A stretch of 8,827 nucleotides of DNA from NCBI GenBank assembly GCA_019747615.1, contig JAIEQQ010000403.1, positions 1-8,827 of the forward strand, given 5' to 3'. The notes under the pieces were generated by a model, which had not been told where the DNA came from, did no database searches, and saw only the letters and a program-made list of their open reading frames with translations. Each line of letters begins with the position of its first letter. Within the stretch, counting starts at the first letter, position 1. A program made the translations under genes and the position numbers. Below are positions 1 to 6,852 of this stretch, piece after piece. This DNA is from Phycisphaerales bacterium. GTDB taxonomy: Bacteria > Planctomycetota > Phycisphaerae > Phycisphaerales > UBA1924.

Positions 1-1263
1 CGTTTGGATCGCCTCACGCAGACAGATCGCCGCGAGCCACGGCACTTGATCGCCGAATCTCGCCGGCACGTGCAGCAACGAAACCAGCGCCTCTCGCTTG
101 GATTTCAGATCCGTCTCAAGCAGCAGCGAGCGACCAATCGCCGCCCGCACCCACGACTCTTGCCACGAGGACAGTGTCATCTGCTGCGCCTCAGATTCCG
201 CCGGTCGAGCTCGCGATACCGCCAATCGCTGCCGCAGCAACGACCGCGCCTCGGCTCGCTGGGCCGCTGTCCCCAGTCGCGACACCACGATCTCCGCACA
301 CAGACGCACGCCCGGGTCGGCACTCTTCATCAGCTCGGTGGACACCGGATCCGGAACTCGCCCGGCGCTCTGGGCCATCTCGCCGGCGATCGCTGCGCGA
401 TACAGCATCGCCAGTTCGCCCGTGCTCCCGGCACGCCGCTGGGCGGCGCCCCATGAGCCGAGCGCGTAAATCGCTGGCAACGCCCGCTCGCTCGCGGCGG
501 CCGAGAAAATCGGCGGCAGTTGCACGCACAGCCCTGTCGTCGCGTCCGTCACGCCCACGCCGCTCATCTGACCACCGATCCACACCTGCTGCCCCGGCGG
601 CGCAGAACCCGGCGACACGATCACGCCGCCCAGACGTCCAGCCTCTTCCACCGATGCTCGCCACGCCAGCCAAGGCTCCAGCGCCGCCGTCGTCCATCCG
701 CGATTCAACCGGCACCGCAGGGCCGCCTCCGCCAGGACTGCGCCCGTCGGCCCCGTCAGCCCGGGCCACGCCTGAGCGCTCGTCCCTTCACGCCCGCTGG
801 CAACCAGCGATGCGTACAGCGGCTCGATGACCCGCTCGCCGAGCACAAAGTCGCCGCGCTCGATGCGAGTGCGCCCGCGCCAGATCTGCTCGCCAACTTG
901 CAAAAACGTCATCGCAGTCGGGCCGGCGCCATCGACGGTGCGCACCGTGTCCCACCCGATTGCCTTGTCTTGGAGCACGCCATCGGCCGCCGCGACTCGG
1001 AGGACCAAACCCGCGCCCGACACGCCGACGAGATCACCCTCGACGCCAACCTGCGAAGACCGCAGCGCGAGACGCACGCGAGCCGCGCCGGCCACCGGCA
1101 CGACGCGCGTTGGCGGCGCGACCGGGCTCGCTGATGTTGGTGTCGTCGGGATGGAAGGCGTGGGGCTCGCGGGGGCGGGGGCGGTCGAATCACCCGGCGC
1201 GGCAACGCATCGCCCGCCTCCGAGCAACGCCACCGACAAGATGATCCACGATCGCATCATCAT
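1..1263 (-). CDS. Exported protein of unknown function (3' end beyond window)
   Basis: The frame stays open for 421 codons from a run of three ATG codons (1263, 1260, 1257) to the left edge, so the C-terminus is missing. I do not recognise the family. The N-terminus is a Sec-type signal peptide: Arg at residue 4, a hydrophobic stretch (residues 6-15) and a likely cleavage site near VAA (20-22). A Pro/Thr/Ala/Ser-rich linker follows to about residue 57. Residues 61-112 look like a small beta-barrel segment (alternating Val/Leu/Gly, ending in a GWDTV pattern); the rest is mainly helical and Ala/Arg/Glu-rich. There is no good Shine-Dalgarno sequence. A TATTCT hexamer lies 7 nt before the third ATG, so 1257 may be the true start. 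The gene follows the vWA gene after 40 bp in the same direction, so the two could share a transcript and act together in the envelope. The reading frame is well supported; the function is unknown. Confidence 0.8.
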   Translation of the reverse strand, partial: MMMRSWIILSVALLGGGRCVAAPGDSTAPAPASPTPSIPTTPTSASPVAPPTRVVPVAGAARVRLALRSSQVGVEGDLVGVSGAGLVLRVAAADGVLQDKAIGWDTVRTVDGAGPTAMTFLQVGEQIWRGRTRIERGDFVLGERVIEPLYASLVASGREGTSAQAWPGLTGPTGAVLAEAALRCRLNRGWTTAALEPWLAWRASVEEAGRLGGVIVSPGSAPPGQQVWIGGQMSGVGVTDATTGLCVQLPPIFSAAASERALPAIYALGSWGAAQRRAGSTGELAMLYRAAIAGEMAQSAGRVPDPVSTELMKSADPGVRLCAEIVVSRLGTAAQRAEARSLLRQRLAVSRARPAESEAQQMTLSSWQESWVRAAIGRSLLLETDLKSKREALVSLLHVPARFGDQVPWLAAICLREAIQT

Positions 1264-1264
1264 C

Positions 1265-1270
1265 AGAATA
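1265..1270 (-). promoter_or_regulatory. Candidate -10 box (TATTCT) for leaderless start at 1257
   Basis: TATTCT on the minus strand ends 7 nt before the ATG at 1257, the spacing expected when transcription begins at the start codon itself. A weak -35-like TTTGGT lies 16 bp further upstream (1292-1287). The gene has no clear ribosome-binding site. The same arrangement occurs at the sigma factor and queC. This is inferred from spacing only. Confidence 0.3.
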
Positions 1271-1303
1271 CTCAAAGCCACCAATGACCAAACCGAACGC
1301 CAC

Positions 1304-2299
1304 TCACCGCGCTGGCACCGGGCCGGCCACGTGCGTGTAACTGCCGCCGGTATCTCGCCCGATCTTCTTCAGCAGCGCCTCGCCATCCCGCGAGACGAAC
1401 GTGATCGCCTGTACAGGCACACGCCCCGCGGTGCGGCACATCATGATGATGCGGTCCGCATCCTCAGGGTTGAACTGCCCGTCGGTAAGAAAATACACCG
1501 AATCCGGCCTCGGCCGAAACTTCCCGAACACGAGGCCGAACGCTGGCATCGGCTCTGTCCCGCCGAACGCTTCGATGTTCATGATGTCCTTGATGACCTC
1601 CGACTTGTTCTTGGCAGAGGCCTCGATCCATCGCTCCCGCTTGCCGACGATCTCCGATGTCGTGTTGAACGCGACGACAACGAACTGGGCCGTCTCAGGC
1701 AGCGCATCGATCGAGGATGCGAGTTCCTTCTTCAGTGCCGCGATCTTCTCGCCGCCCATCGATCCCGAGTTGTCCACGATGTACGCGAATCGCTCGCCGC
1801 GCGAGACGACGTCAAAGAACTTTGCAGTCCCAACGCCCGCGCCGCCAGCGCCGGTCCCGATGCCGATGCCCGTGCCGGTGCCCGCGCCGCCAAACCCGTC
1901 GCCGATATCGCCAAGGTCGCCGACATCCGTCATGCCCGATCCGCCGGGCAACTCGATCTGCACGTGCGTCTCGACATCCACCGTCTGCCGGTCGTCAACA
2001 CCCGGCGCCAGCGACGCCATCTCGGACGCCTCGATCGCTTGCAAGTCCGTCTGCGAAATCGTTGCCACCTCAACCGGCCCGCCCGGCCCGCCGCCACCGC
2101 CGCCGCCCAGCCGAACGTGGACCGCGTACCCGATCATGCCAAGCACAACATGGATCACCAGCGACAGCACGCACGCCATCACGCTCGCACGCGTGACCCA
2201 GCGCATCACCCATCTGGACAGCGGCTCAGGGCCGCCGCCTTGCGCCTCGGCGTCCCCAACTCGCGACGTACTCGTGGACATCATGCTCACGCGATTCAC
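1304..2299 (-). CDS. Membrane-anchored von Willebrand factor A domain protein
   Basis: A 331-residue protein with a short cytoplasmic N-terminus, one transmembrane segment (about residues 38-60), a Gly-rich linker (65-74), a second Gly/Thr-rich linker (about 130-157) and a C-terminal vWA domain (about 168-325). The metal-ion-dependent adhesion site looks complete: D176-x-S178-x-S180 (DNSGSM), T248 in GGTEP, and D273 in LTDG. This predicts an extracytoplasmic, Mg-dependent protein-binding module held at the membrane; the partner is unknown. The start is uncertain. GTG at 2299 has GGAG only 3 nt upstream, while in-frame ATGs lie at 2284 and 2281. An ATGTGA start-stop overlaps the GTG. The upstream spacer carries a candidate promoter and a G-quadruplex motif. 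The gene for an exported protein follows 40 bp downstream. Small vWA proteins of this shape are common in planctomycetes (general knowledge). Confidence 0.9.
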   Translation of the reverse strand: MNRVSMMSTSTSRVGDAEAQGGGPEPLSRWVMRWVTRASVMACVLSLVIHVVLGMIGYAVHVRLGGGGGGGPGGPVEVATISQTDLQAIEASEMASLAPGVDDRQTVDVETHVQIELPGGSGMTDVGDLGDIGDGFGGAGTGTGIGIGTGAGGAGVGTAKFFDVVSRGERFAYIVDNSGSMGGEKIAALKKELASSIDALPETAQFVVVAFNTTSEIVGKRERWIEASAKNKSEVIKDIMNIEAFGGTEPMPAFGLVFGKFRPRPDSVYFLTDGQFNPEDADRIIMMCRTAGRVPVQAITFVSRDGEALLKKIGRDTGGSYTHVAGPVPAR

Positions 2300-2352
2300 A
2301 TTCTCCGGTCAGGCACCAAGTTGACACCGCTCGCGGCTCACGTGCCGCCACA

Positions 2353-2385
2353 CCCCACACACCCCCATACACCCCTCCGAGCCCC
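2353..2385 (-). promoter_or_regulatory. G-quadruplex motif upstream of the vWA gene
   Basis: On the minus strand four G-runs of 4, 4, 5 and 4 are separated by loops of 6, 5 and 5 nt (CTCGGA, TGTAT, TGTGT). This satisfies the usual pattern for a stable intramolecular quadruplex, with up to four tetrads. It lies about 54 nt upstream of the vWA start, inside the mRNA leader if the candidate promoter at 2457-2484 is used, and could then reduce translation or transcription. The motif is visible in the sequence; its function is inferred. Confidence 0.45.
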
Positions 2386-2456
2386 ATAACCATCGGCTCA
2401 TTTCGGCTCACACTCGCGGCGGTCAGGTCCAAACCAACGCCGACTCCGTCCCCGTC

Positions 2457-2484
2457 AGTGTATCGCAACCCCGCCCCGGGTCAC
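2457..2484 (-). promoter_or_regulatory. Candidate promoter for the vWA gene
   Basis: On the minus strand GTGACC (2484-2479, 4 of 6 matches to TTGACA) is followed after 16 bp by TACACT (2462-2457, 4 of 6 matches to TATAAT). Transcription would start near 2450, giving a leader of about 150 nt that contains the G-quadruplex motif. This is a consensus match only and may be chance. Confidence 0.25.
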
Positions 2485-2712
2485 TCGCCGTCACCTCGCG
2501 CATCCCCAGCCAGTCCTGTTCGCACGCCGGTCGCATCGGGTTGCTCGGTCCCCACCAGATTCGCCTCCGCCAACAATCCGGCACGACCCGCGGCGAGTAT
2601 CATCGCCCAGCCACACCCCAACCACCTCCGCACGCATCGACCAACGATCCGGCGGAGGTCGTCCGGAAGTGTGGCACCGGGGATTCGGGGGCTGTGCAAC
2701 GAGGTGTTACCG

Positions 2713-3474
2713 ATGAGCAGCGTCGAACTCGCCCCACCAGCATCCCATCCGACGCAGCCGCGCGCTTATTCCCGCGTCCTCCTGAAGCTCTCGGGCGAAG
2801 CCCTCGGCGGTGCCGGCCAACAAGGCCTGGATCCCAAAGAAATCTCCGTCCTCGCCCGCGAGGTCAAGCTCGCCAAGGCCACCGGTGTTGAGATGGCGAT
2901 CGTCGTCGGAGGTGGCAACTTCATCCGTGGCGCCCAGATGGCCCAGATCGGCAACATCCATCAGGCCACCGCCGACCAGATGGGCATGCTCGCCACCATT
3001 ATCAACGGCCTGGCCCTGAAAGAAGGGCTGCTTGCAGAGGGAATTGACTGCCGCGTCATGTCCGCCGTCGAAGTCAAAGCCGTCGCGGAACCATTCATCC
3101 GCGGGCGAGCCCTGCGTCACATGGAAAAGGGCCGCGTCGTGATCCTCGTCGGCGGCACCGGCAACCCCTTCTGCACCACCGACACCTGCGCCGCACACCG
3201 CGCGCTTGAGCTCGATTGCCAGATCATCCTCAAGGCCACCAAGGTCGACGGCGTCTACACCGCCGACCCACGGAAAGATCCAAACGCGCAGCGGCTCAAC
3301 ACCATTTCCTTCACCGACGCGATCTCCAAGAATCTCAAGGTCATGGACATGACCGCCTTCACGATGTGCCAGGAAAAGAATCTCCCGATCCTCGTCTTCG
3401 ACTTCCGCCCTCAGGGCAACATCCGCTCCGCCGTGCAAGGCAGCGTCACGGGCACGACGGTCAAAAACGCCTGA
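2713..3474 (+). CDS. pyrH: UMP kinase PyrH
   Basis: Uridylate kinase of the amino acid kinase fold, converting UMP and ATP to UDP and ADP in cytoplasmic de novo pyrimidine nucleotide synthesis. Bacterial enzymes are typically UTP-inhibited hexamers (family knowledge). The 253 residues carry the family motifs in order: KLSGEALGG (25-33), VVGGGNFIRG (64-73), ADQMGMLATIING (87-99), GGTGNPFCTTDT (147-158) in the UMP/ATP region, and KATKVDGVYTADP (174-186). The body has normal length, but about 18 residues (Pro/Ser-rich) precede the usual first strand, making it slightly longer than the usual 235-245. The ATG at 2713 is fixed by GAGGTG 6 nt upstream; the frame is open further upstream, but that part has no homologous character. 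frr follows after 95 bp in the same direction, a common bacterial order. The usual upstream partners rpsB and tsf are absent; a divergent gene sits there instead. Confidence 0.97.
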   Translation: MSSVELAPPASHPTQPRAYSRVLLKLSGEALGGAGQQGLDPKEISVLAREVKLAKATGVEMAIVVGGGNFIRGAQMAQIGNIHQATADQMGMLATIINGLALKEGLLAEGIDCRVMSAVEVKAVAEPFIRGRALRHMEKGRVVILVGGTGNPFCTTDTCAAHRALELDCQIILKATKVDGVYTADPRKDPNAQRLNTISFTDAISKNLKVMDMTAFTMCQEKNLPILVFDFRPQGNIRSAVQGSVTGTTVKNA

Positions 3475-3498
3475 CTCGCGAGCACTCTTCGTTTTCAC

Positions 3499-3526
3499 GA
3501 TTCCCGACTGCCGATTCCCGATTGCC
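3499..3526 (+). repeat. Heptamer tandem repeat array between pyrH and frr
   Basis: Four contiguous 7-bp units (GATTCCC, GACTGCC, GATTCCC, GATTGCC) fit the pattern GAYTSCC. The preceding GTTTTCAC (3491-3498) also occurs next to the array at 6781-6841 on the opposite strand, so the element may have a conserved edge. It lies within the transcript joining pyrH to frr. It resembles the short tandemly repeated heptanucleotides known from cyanobacteria, though a relationship is not implied. Confidence 0.8.
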
Positions 3527-3569
3527 GTTCCGTCCCCCGTTTCCCGCACTCGCCACCAAGGACCCACCT

Positions 3570-4130
3570 ATGGACCCCGACACGATCCTGCTCGAAACCC
3601 AGGAGCACATGGACAAGAGCATGGAGCACCTCAAGCGCGAGCTCAAGGGCTTCCGCACCGGGCGTGCCTCGCCGGCGATCCTCGATCTTGTCCGCATCGA
3701 GGCCTATGGCAGCCAATCCGACATCAAGTCCCTCGCCTCCGTCTCCGTTCCCGAGCCCACCCAGCTCCTGGTCAAGCCCTTTGACGCCAGCATCATCGGC
3801 GAGATCAAAAAGGCCATCGAGTCCGCCGGCCTCGGCCTCAACCCGATGAGCGAGGGCAAGCAGCTCCGCATCAACATCCCGCCGCTGTCGGGCGACCGCC
3901 GCAAGCAGCTCTCCACGCTCTGCAAGAAGGTCGCCGAAGAAACCAAGGTCGCCCTTCGCAACGCCCGTCGCGACGGCAACAAGCACGCGGACAACCTCAA
4001 GGCTGCGGGCCACGTCGCGGAGGACGACATCGAAACCCTCAAGACCGAGATCCAGGACCTGCTCAAGAAGTACGAAACCGAGTGCGACACGCTGGTGACG
4101 GCGAAGCAGAAGGAAATCGAGACGGTGTAA
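3570..4130 (+). CDS. frr: Ribosome recycling factor
   Basis: Ribosome recycling factor, which with EF-G splits the post-termination ribosome complex so that subunits and mRNA can be reused. The 186-residue length matches the family (about 185). Domain I forms the long three-helix bundle from residues 1-30 and about 106-186; domain II is the beta-rich insert at about 31-105. Signature segments are FRTGRASPAILD (28-39), the conserved basic stretch ALRNARRD (128-135) containing the Arg residues that contact 23S rRNA, and a charged C-terminal helix. The ATG at 3570 has AAGGA seven nt upstream (3558-3562), and the protein begins exactly where family members do. It is probably co-transcribed with pyrH: same strand, 95-bp gap, no terminator visible in the gap. 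Both products support growth-linked functions. Confidence 0.97.
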   Translation: MDPDTILLETQEHMDKSMEHLKRELKGFRTGRASPAILDLVRIEAYGSQSDIKSLASVSVPEPTQLLVKPFDASIIGEIKKAIESAGLGLNPMSEGKQLRINIPPLSGDRRKQLSTLCKKVAEETKVALRNARRDGNKHADNLKAAGHVAEDDIETLKTEIQDLLKKYETECDTLVTAKQKEIETV

Positions 4131-4177
4131 GCGCGGGCGGTCGCAATGAACCCGAGGGCAACCGCACCCCGGTCTTC

Positions 4178-4217
4178 ATTTGGCCATTTGACTATTTGAT
4201 AATTTGGCCATTTACCG
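4178..4217 (+). repeat. Octamer tandem repeat (ATTTGNNN, five units)
   Basis: Five contiguous 8-bp units begin with ATTT: ATTTGGCC, ATTTGACT, ATTTGATA, ATTTGGCC, ATTTACCG. The array is AT-rich in a GC-rich window and sits between the convergent ends of frr (4130) and the 679-residue gene (4222). Its sequence and period differ from the heptamer arrays. No hairpin with a T-run is apparent in this spacer, so transcription termination for either gene is unexplained. Confidence 0.75.
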
Positions 4218-4221
4218 AGTC

Positions 4222-6261
4222 CTACTCGGGCAGCCCCAACCATCGCCCCAAATCCAACCCCACCCGCCCCGGCTCAATCTGCCAAGGCATCATCGGCCTT
4301 GGCCATGCCGATCGCACGCCGCGCGGATCCACGCGCTGCACGCCGAGCTTCGCCACGCCATCCGGCGAGATCGCCCCGCGCGGCACCGGCACCCACGCCG
4401 ACCAACCCGCGCTCCGCTTCACATCCGACTCTCTCGCAACCACCCTCACCCCACCCACCGGCGCACCCCGCGCATCGCTCGCTCGCCCATCGGCCCACAC
4501 GCTCAGAGCGGCCACCGACTCCCCGCGCGTGCCAAAGCTCAGCGTCACCCGATCCTCCACCTGAATCGCGCCAGCACCCTGCCGACAGTCCAAGTACACC
4601 ATCCACGCCCCCTCGCCGACCCCACCACCCGCTTCGTCACCCGCCTCCGCAAAGTACACCCGCGCCGTCGCGGTCCACGCATCGCTCGCGACCGAGGTGC
4701 CCGCATCCGCCCCAGCCGCTGTCGCGTTCGCACGGCTTGACGGCTGTTGCATCCGCCCGGTCAACCACGATTCGCCCGTCCAATCCAGCAGCAGCGGCCC
4801 AACATCAAGACCCGGCGGCCGCACCGGCACCGCCGCGTGAACGACGACCGCGCTGGATGACTCAACGCCGACGCGCATGGCCATGATCGAGTCGGGCGTC
4901 TTGCGCGCCCCCGGCTGCTTCGGCGAGGGTGTGAGCAGCTCGATCCCCGCGAGCCCGCCGATGGACTCAACGACTTCTTCCCCCGCGCCCAGCCGCACGC
5001 GCGAGAGCGCCGGCGCAGCGCCAAGATTCACCAGCCCCACTCGAGAGCGAAACTGCTTCGGCTCTCCGGCGATCTCCGACGCCGCGTCGTCAATCACCCA
5101 CATCACCGACCCTCGCTGCGAGTCCAGATACTCACGAGCGACGCGCACCAGCCCGTCGCGCCCGCGCTCAGGATCAAGAAGCTCAGCGCACACGCGATGC
5201 TCCGACGGATCCTGCGCGTTCCACACGGGGATCGCGTGCGTCTCGGTGCGCACGATGCGAAACAACTGCTCAACCATCGCCCGGGCGACGTCGCGATCGG
5301 CGCGATCCAATCGCCCGATCGCCGCCAGCCACCGCACCGCCACCTGCTCGCTCAACTCCGTGAGCATCTGCTCGGCTCGCGGATCGCTCCCCGCCGCGGG
5401 CACCAGCGCCGGCACCGGCGCACCGAGCGCACCAAGCACCAGCTCCGCGCGCCAGCGATCCATCGGCAGGCTCGCGAGCCCGCCGCAGAGATTCAACGCC
5501 GCCGACGTATCCACACCCGGCGCCAGCCGCCGCCCCAGCACCTCCGCCACCACCGCCCGCCCTTGCGTGATCAGCTCCGAGTCAATCCGCCGCAGCGACA
5601 CCGCCCGATCCCCCACCCCCACCCCCCCCACACGCACGCGGCTCTCGCCGAGCCTCGTCGAATCGTTCACGACACCGCTCACATCCACACGCAAAAACCC
5701 CGAGCCAACCCGGCGCGCACCGCCCGGGCCTGCTGCCACCCCAGCCGCCGCGACTCCACCAACGCCGCCCGCCGTCATGCTTCGGATGTCCTCAACACCC
5801 CAGCGCTCGATTTCACCCCCTCCGGCCCCATCACCCCCGCGGCTCCACCATCGCCCCCATCGAACCGCCGTCACCATCCTGCCCGCCCCATCGCCTCCGA
5901 CGGCCTCGCCATTGTCCCCGCCACCGCCCACGAACACCCGCACAAACGCGGCCTCCGCCGGTGTCCCGTCGATCGTCACCGCCAGCGTTCCACCGGCACC
6001 CGCCCCCCCCGCCTCTGGCGGCTCGTCCATCGGAACGAAAATTGCCCGTGCCCCGGCCCACAACTCCACGCGATCCGCCTCCGCCCGCCCACCGATCAGG
6101 CCGCCTCTCATCGCCGGCCTCGCCGATTGTGCCATTACCAGCCCGCCGGGAACAGTCGCAACAACCGCCGCGATGAGCAAACCCACCCGAACGCACCGGA
6201 TGCCGGGGCTCTTGCCGGCACGCGACCACCAACTCACCGCGTTCGAACATTGACTTGGCAT
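4222..6261 (-). CDS. Large exported protein of unknown function
   Basis: A 679-residue protein I cannot assign to a family. It has a basic N-region (to residue 25), a hydrophobic core (26-42) and a likely signal peptidase site after VMA (44). Gly-rich, low-complexity segments occur at 83-92, 112-127, 142-149 and 164-182. Residues 220-400 are mainly helical, with conserved-looking Trp and acidic residues. From about 400 the pattern is beta-rich; the last 150 residues (YLDCRQ at 556-561, GWSAWVPVP at 619-627, PRPMMPWQIEP at 654-664) faintly recall CBM9/DOMON-like binding domains, which is only a guess. The start at 6261 is backed by GGGAG nine nt upstream. Stop is TAG at 4224-4222, convergent with frr. 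Two G8 runs in the coding strand (6010-6003, 5629-5622) are potential slippage sites. It is probably periplasmic or outer-envelope. The gene call is firm; the function is unknown. Confidence 0.88.
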   Translation of the reverse strand: MPSQCSNAVSWWSRAGKSPGIRCVRVGLLIAAVVATVPGGLVMAQSARPAMRGGLIGGRAEADRVELWAGARAIFVPMDEPPEAGGAGAGGTLAVTIDGTPAEAAFVRVFVGGGGDNGEAVGGDGAGRMVTAVRWGRWWSRGGDGAGGGEIERWGVEDIRSMTAGGVGGVAAAGVAAGPGGARRVGSGFLRVDVSGVVNDSTRLGESRVRVGGVGVGDRAVSLRRIDSELITQGRAVVAEVLGRRLAPGVDTSAALNLCGGLASLPMDRWRAELVLGALGAPVPALVPAAGSDPRAEQMLTELSEQVAVRWLAAIGRLDRADRDVARAMVEQLFRIVRTETHAIPVWNAQDPSEHRVCAELLDPERGRDGLVRVAREYLDSQRGSVMWVIDDAASEIAGEPKQFRSRVGLVNLGAAPALSRVRLGAGEEVVESIGGLAGIELLTPSPKQPGARKTPDSIMAMRVGVESSSAVVVHAAVPVRPPGLDVGPLLLDWTGESWLTGRMQQPSSRANATAAGADAGTSVASDAWTATARVYFAEAGDEAGGGVGEGAWMVYLDCRQGAGAIQVEDRVTLSFGTRGESVAALSVWADGRASDARGAPVGGVRVVARESDVKRSAGWSAWVPVPRGAISPDGVAKLGVQRVDPRGVRSAWPRPMMPWQIEPGRVGLDLGRWLGLPE
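5604..5629 (-). other. Intragenic G-quadruplex motif with G8 run
   Basis: On the coding (minus) strand runs of 8, 5, 5 and 3 G are separated by T, T and ATC. This meets the quadruplex pattern and includes a G8 homopolymer (5629-5622). It encodes a VGGVGVGD stretch near residues 211-218 of the exported protein. Confidence 0.5.
6003..6010 (-). repeat. G8 homopolymer within the exported-protein gene
   Basis: Eight consecutive G on the coding strand encode part of an AGGAG segment near residues 84-88. A one-base slip here would truncate the 679-residue protein early. It is the second G8 tract in this gene. Confidence 0.6.
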
Positions 6262-6278
6262 GCGCGTTGGCTCCCGAT

Positions 6279-6310
6279 GCGCGAATCTTCGCGCGATCTC
6301 AAGATTCTTG
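6279..6310. promoter_or_regulatory. Paired palindromes in a divergent promoter region
   Basis: GCGCGA-ATCT-TCGCGC (6279-6294) is a perfect 6-bp-arm inverted repeat. CAAGA-T-TCTTG (6300-6310) is a perfect 5-bp-arm inverted repeat. They lie 5 bp apart, 18-49 bp upstream of the exported-protein start and about 150 bp upstream of the CBM48 gene, where operators for either gene would be expected. No regulator is known; function is inferred. Confidence 0.3.
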
Positions 6311-6458
6311 CACGCCCGGCGAAGTCAGCCGCGCCAAAGTCCGATGGAAATAACAGAAGCGGACCGGCGTGTTCTGCCCCCGTCCGATGCTCGCCGCCTC
6401 ACCCATCCAGCGCCTGCCCGCGCCGCACCAACGCCACCCGCCTCCCGGAGCCCACGAG

Positions 6459-6776
6459 ATGATCTGCACCACCAACAGCGGCCGCGTCCAGTTCAAGACC
6501 TTCCTGCCCCACGCGCAGTCCGTTGAACTCGTCGGCGATTTCACCGATTGGCGCCGCGCGCCGGTCTCTATGCGCCGCGAAGCCGCCGGATGGTGGATTG
6601 CCGAGGTCGATGTCCCCGCTGGTGAGCACCACTTCTGCTACCTCATTGACAGCTCGATCTTTGTCGCCGACTACGCAGCACATGGCGTCAAGCTCGCGAA
6701 CCACGGCGGCTGGGTCTCTCGCCTCAGCGTCGATTCCCCCGTCATCTCACGAGGGCAGCCCGTGCTGGCGGCGTAA
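6459..6776 (+). CDS. Standalone CBM48/AMPK-type glycogen-binding domain protein
   Basis: A 105-residue cytoplasmic protein that is almost wholly one carbohydrate-binding module of family 48, the domain found at the N-terminus of glycogen branching and debranching enzymes and in the beta subunit of AMP-activated kinase. The match runs from VQFKTFLP (10-17) through GDFTDW (26-31, equivalent to the family GDFNxW), the GWW pair (44-46) that would carry stacking aromatics, and PAGEHHFCYLID (53-64) with FVADY (68-72), equivalent to the YKFxVDGxxxxDP strand. There is no catalytic domain, signal peptide or membrane segment. The ATG at 6459 has GGAG eight nt upstream. It probably binds alpha-glucan or serves as an adaptor for another protein, but its partner is not in this window. 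The neighbours are unrelated and it is transcribed alone. The domain call is confident; the role is not. Confidence 0.88.
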   Translation: MICTTNSGRVQFKTFLPHAQSVELVGDFTDWRRAPVSMRREAAGWWIAEVDVPAGEHHFCYLIDSSIFVADYAAHGVKLANHGGWVSRLSVDSPVISRGQPVLAA

Positions 6777-6780
6777 AAGC

Positions 6781-6841
6781 CGAAGTCGGCAATCGGAACT
6801 CAAGAGTCGGCAATCGGCAGCCGGCAATCGGGAATCGTGAA
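6781..6841 (-). repeat. Heptamer repeat array, left arm
   Basis: Reading the minus strand from 6836: GATTCCC, GATTGCC, GGCTGCC, GATTGCC, then a 7-nt break and further degenerate units including GATTGCC at 6794-6788. Its beginning, GTTTTCAC (6844-6837), matches the edge of the array at 3491-3526. It begins just after the CBM48 stop codon. Its last 34 nt (6808-6841) are the inverted copy of 6937-6970. Confidence 0.8.
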
Positions 6842-6852
6842 AACAAATGCAA

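Larger units (their letters stand above)
2300..2712. other. 413-bp divergent spacer between vWA and pyrH
   Basis: No convincing gene lies here. On the vWA side it holds a candidate promoter (2484-2457), a G-quadruplex motif (2385-2353) and copies of TGAGCCG on the minus strand at 2410-2404, 2400-2394 and 2340-2334 (a fourth, 2228-2222, is inside the vWA gene), which could be operator half-sites. On the pyrH side TATCAT (2598-2603) is a possible -10 box without a good -35. A clear Shine-Dalgarno GAGGTG (2701-2706) serves pyrH. A 72-codon minus-strand frame (2481-2699) is open but unsupported. Confidence 0.5.

Noticed and set aside
827..2389. Plus-strand 520-codon frame
   Set aside because: Antisense to the vWA gene and the exported-protein gene; its product is Arg/His/Pro-rich, as expected of shadow frames in GC-rich DNA.
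2481..2699. Minus-strand 72-codon frame with a hydrophobic stretch, as a small exported peptide
   Set aside because: No ribosome-binding site or -10 box at any start, moderate third-position GC compared with the real genes, and no recognisable family.
4131..4221. Terminator between frr and the convergent exported-protein gene
   Set aside because: No GC-rich stem with a T-run found; the repeated TGGCCA sequences do not form a convincing hairpin.
4877..6462. Long plus-strand frames opposite the 679-residue gene
   Set aside because: Ser/Pro/Arg-rich with no domain features; the minus strand has a signal peptide, a good Shine-Dalgarno sequence and protein-like composition.
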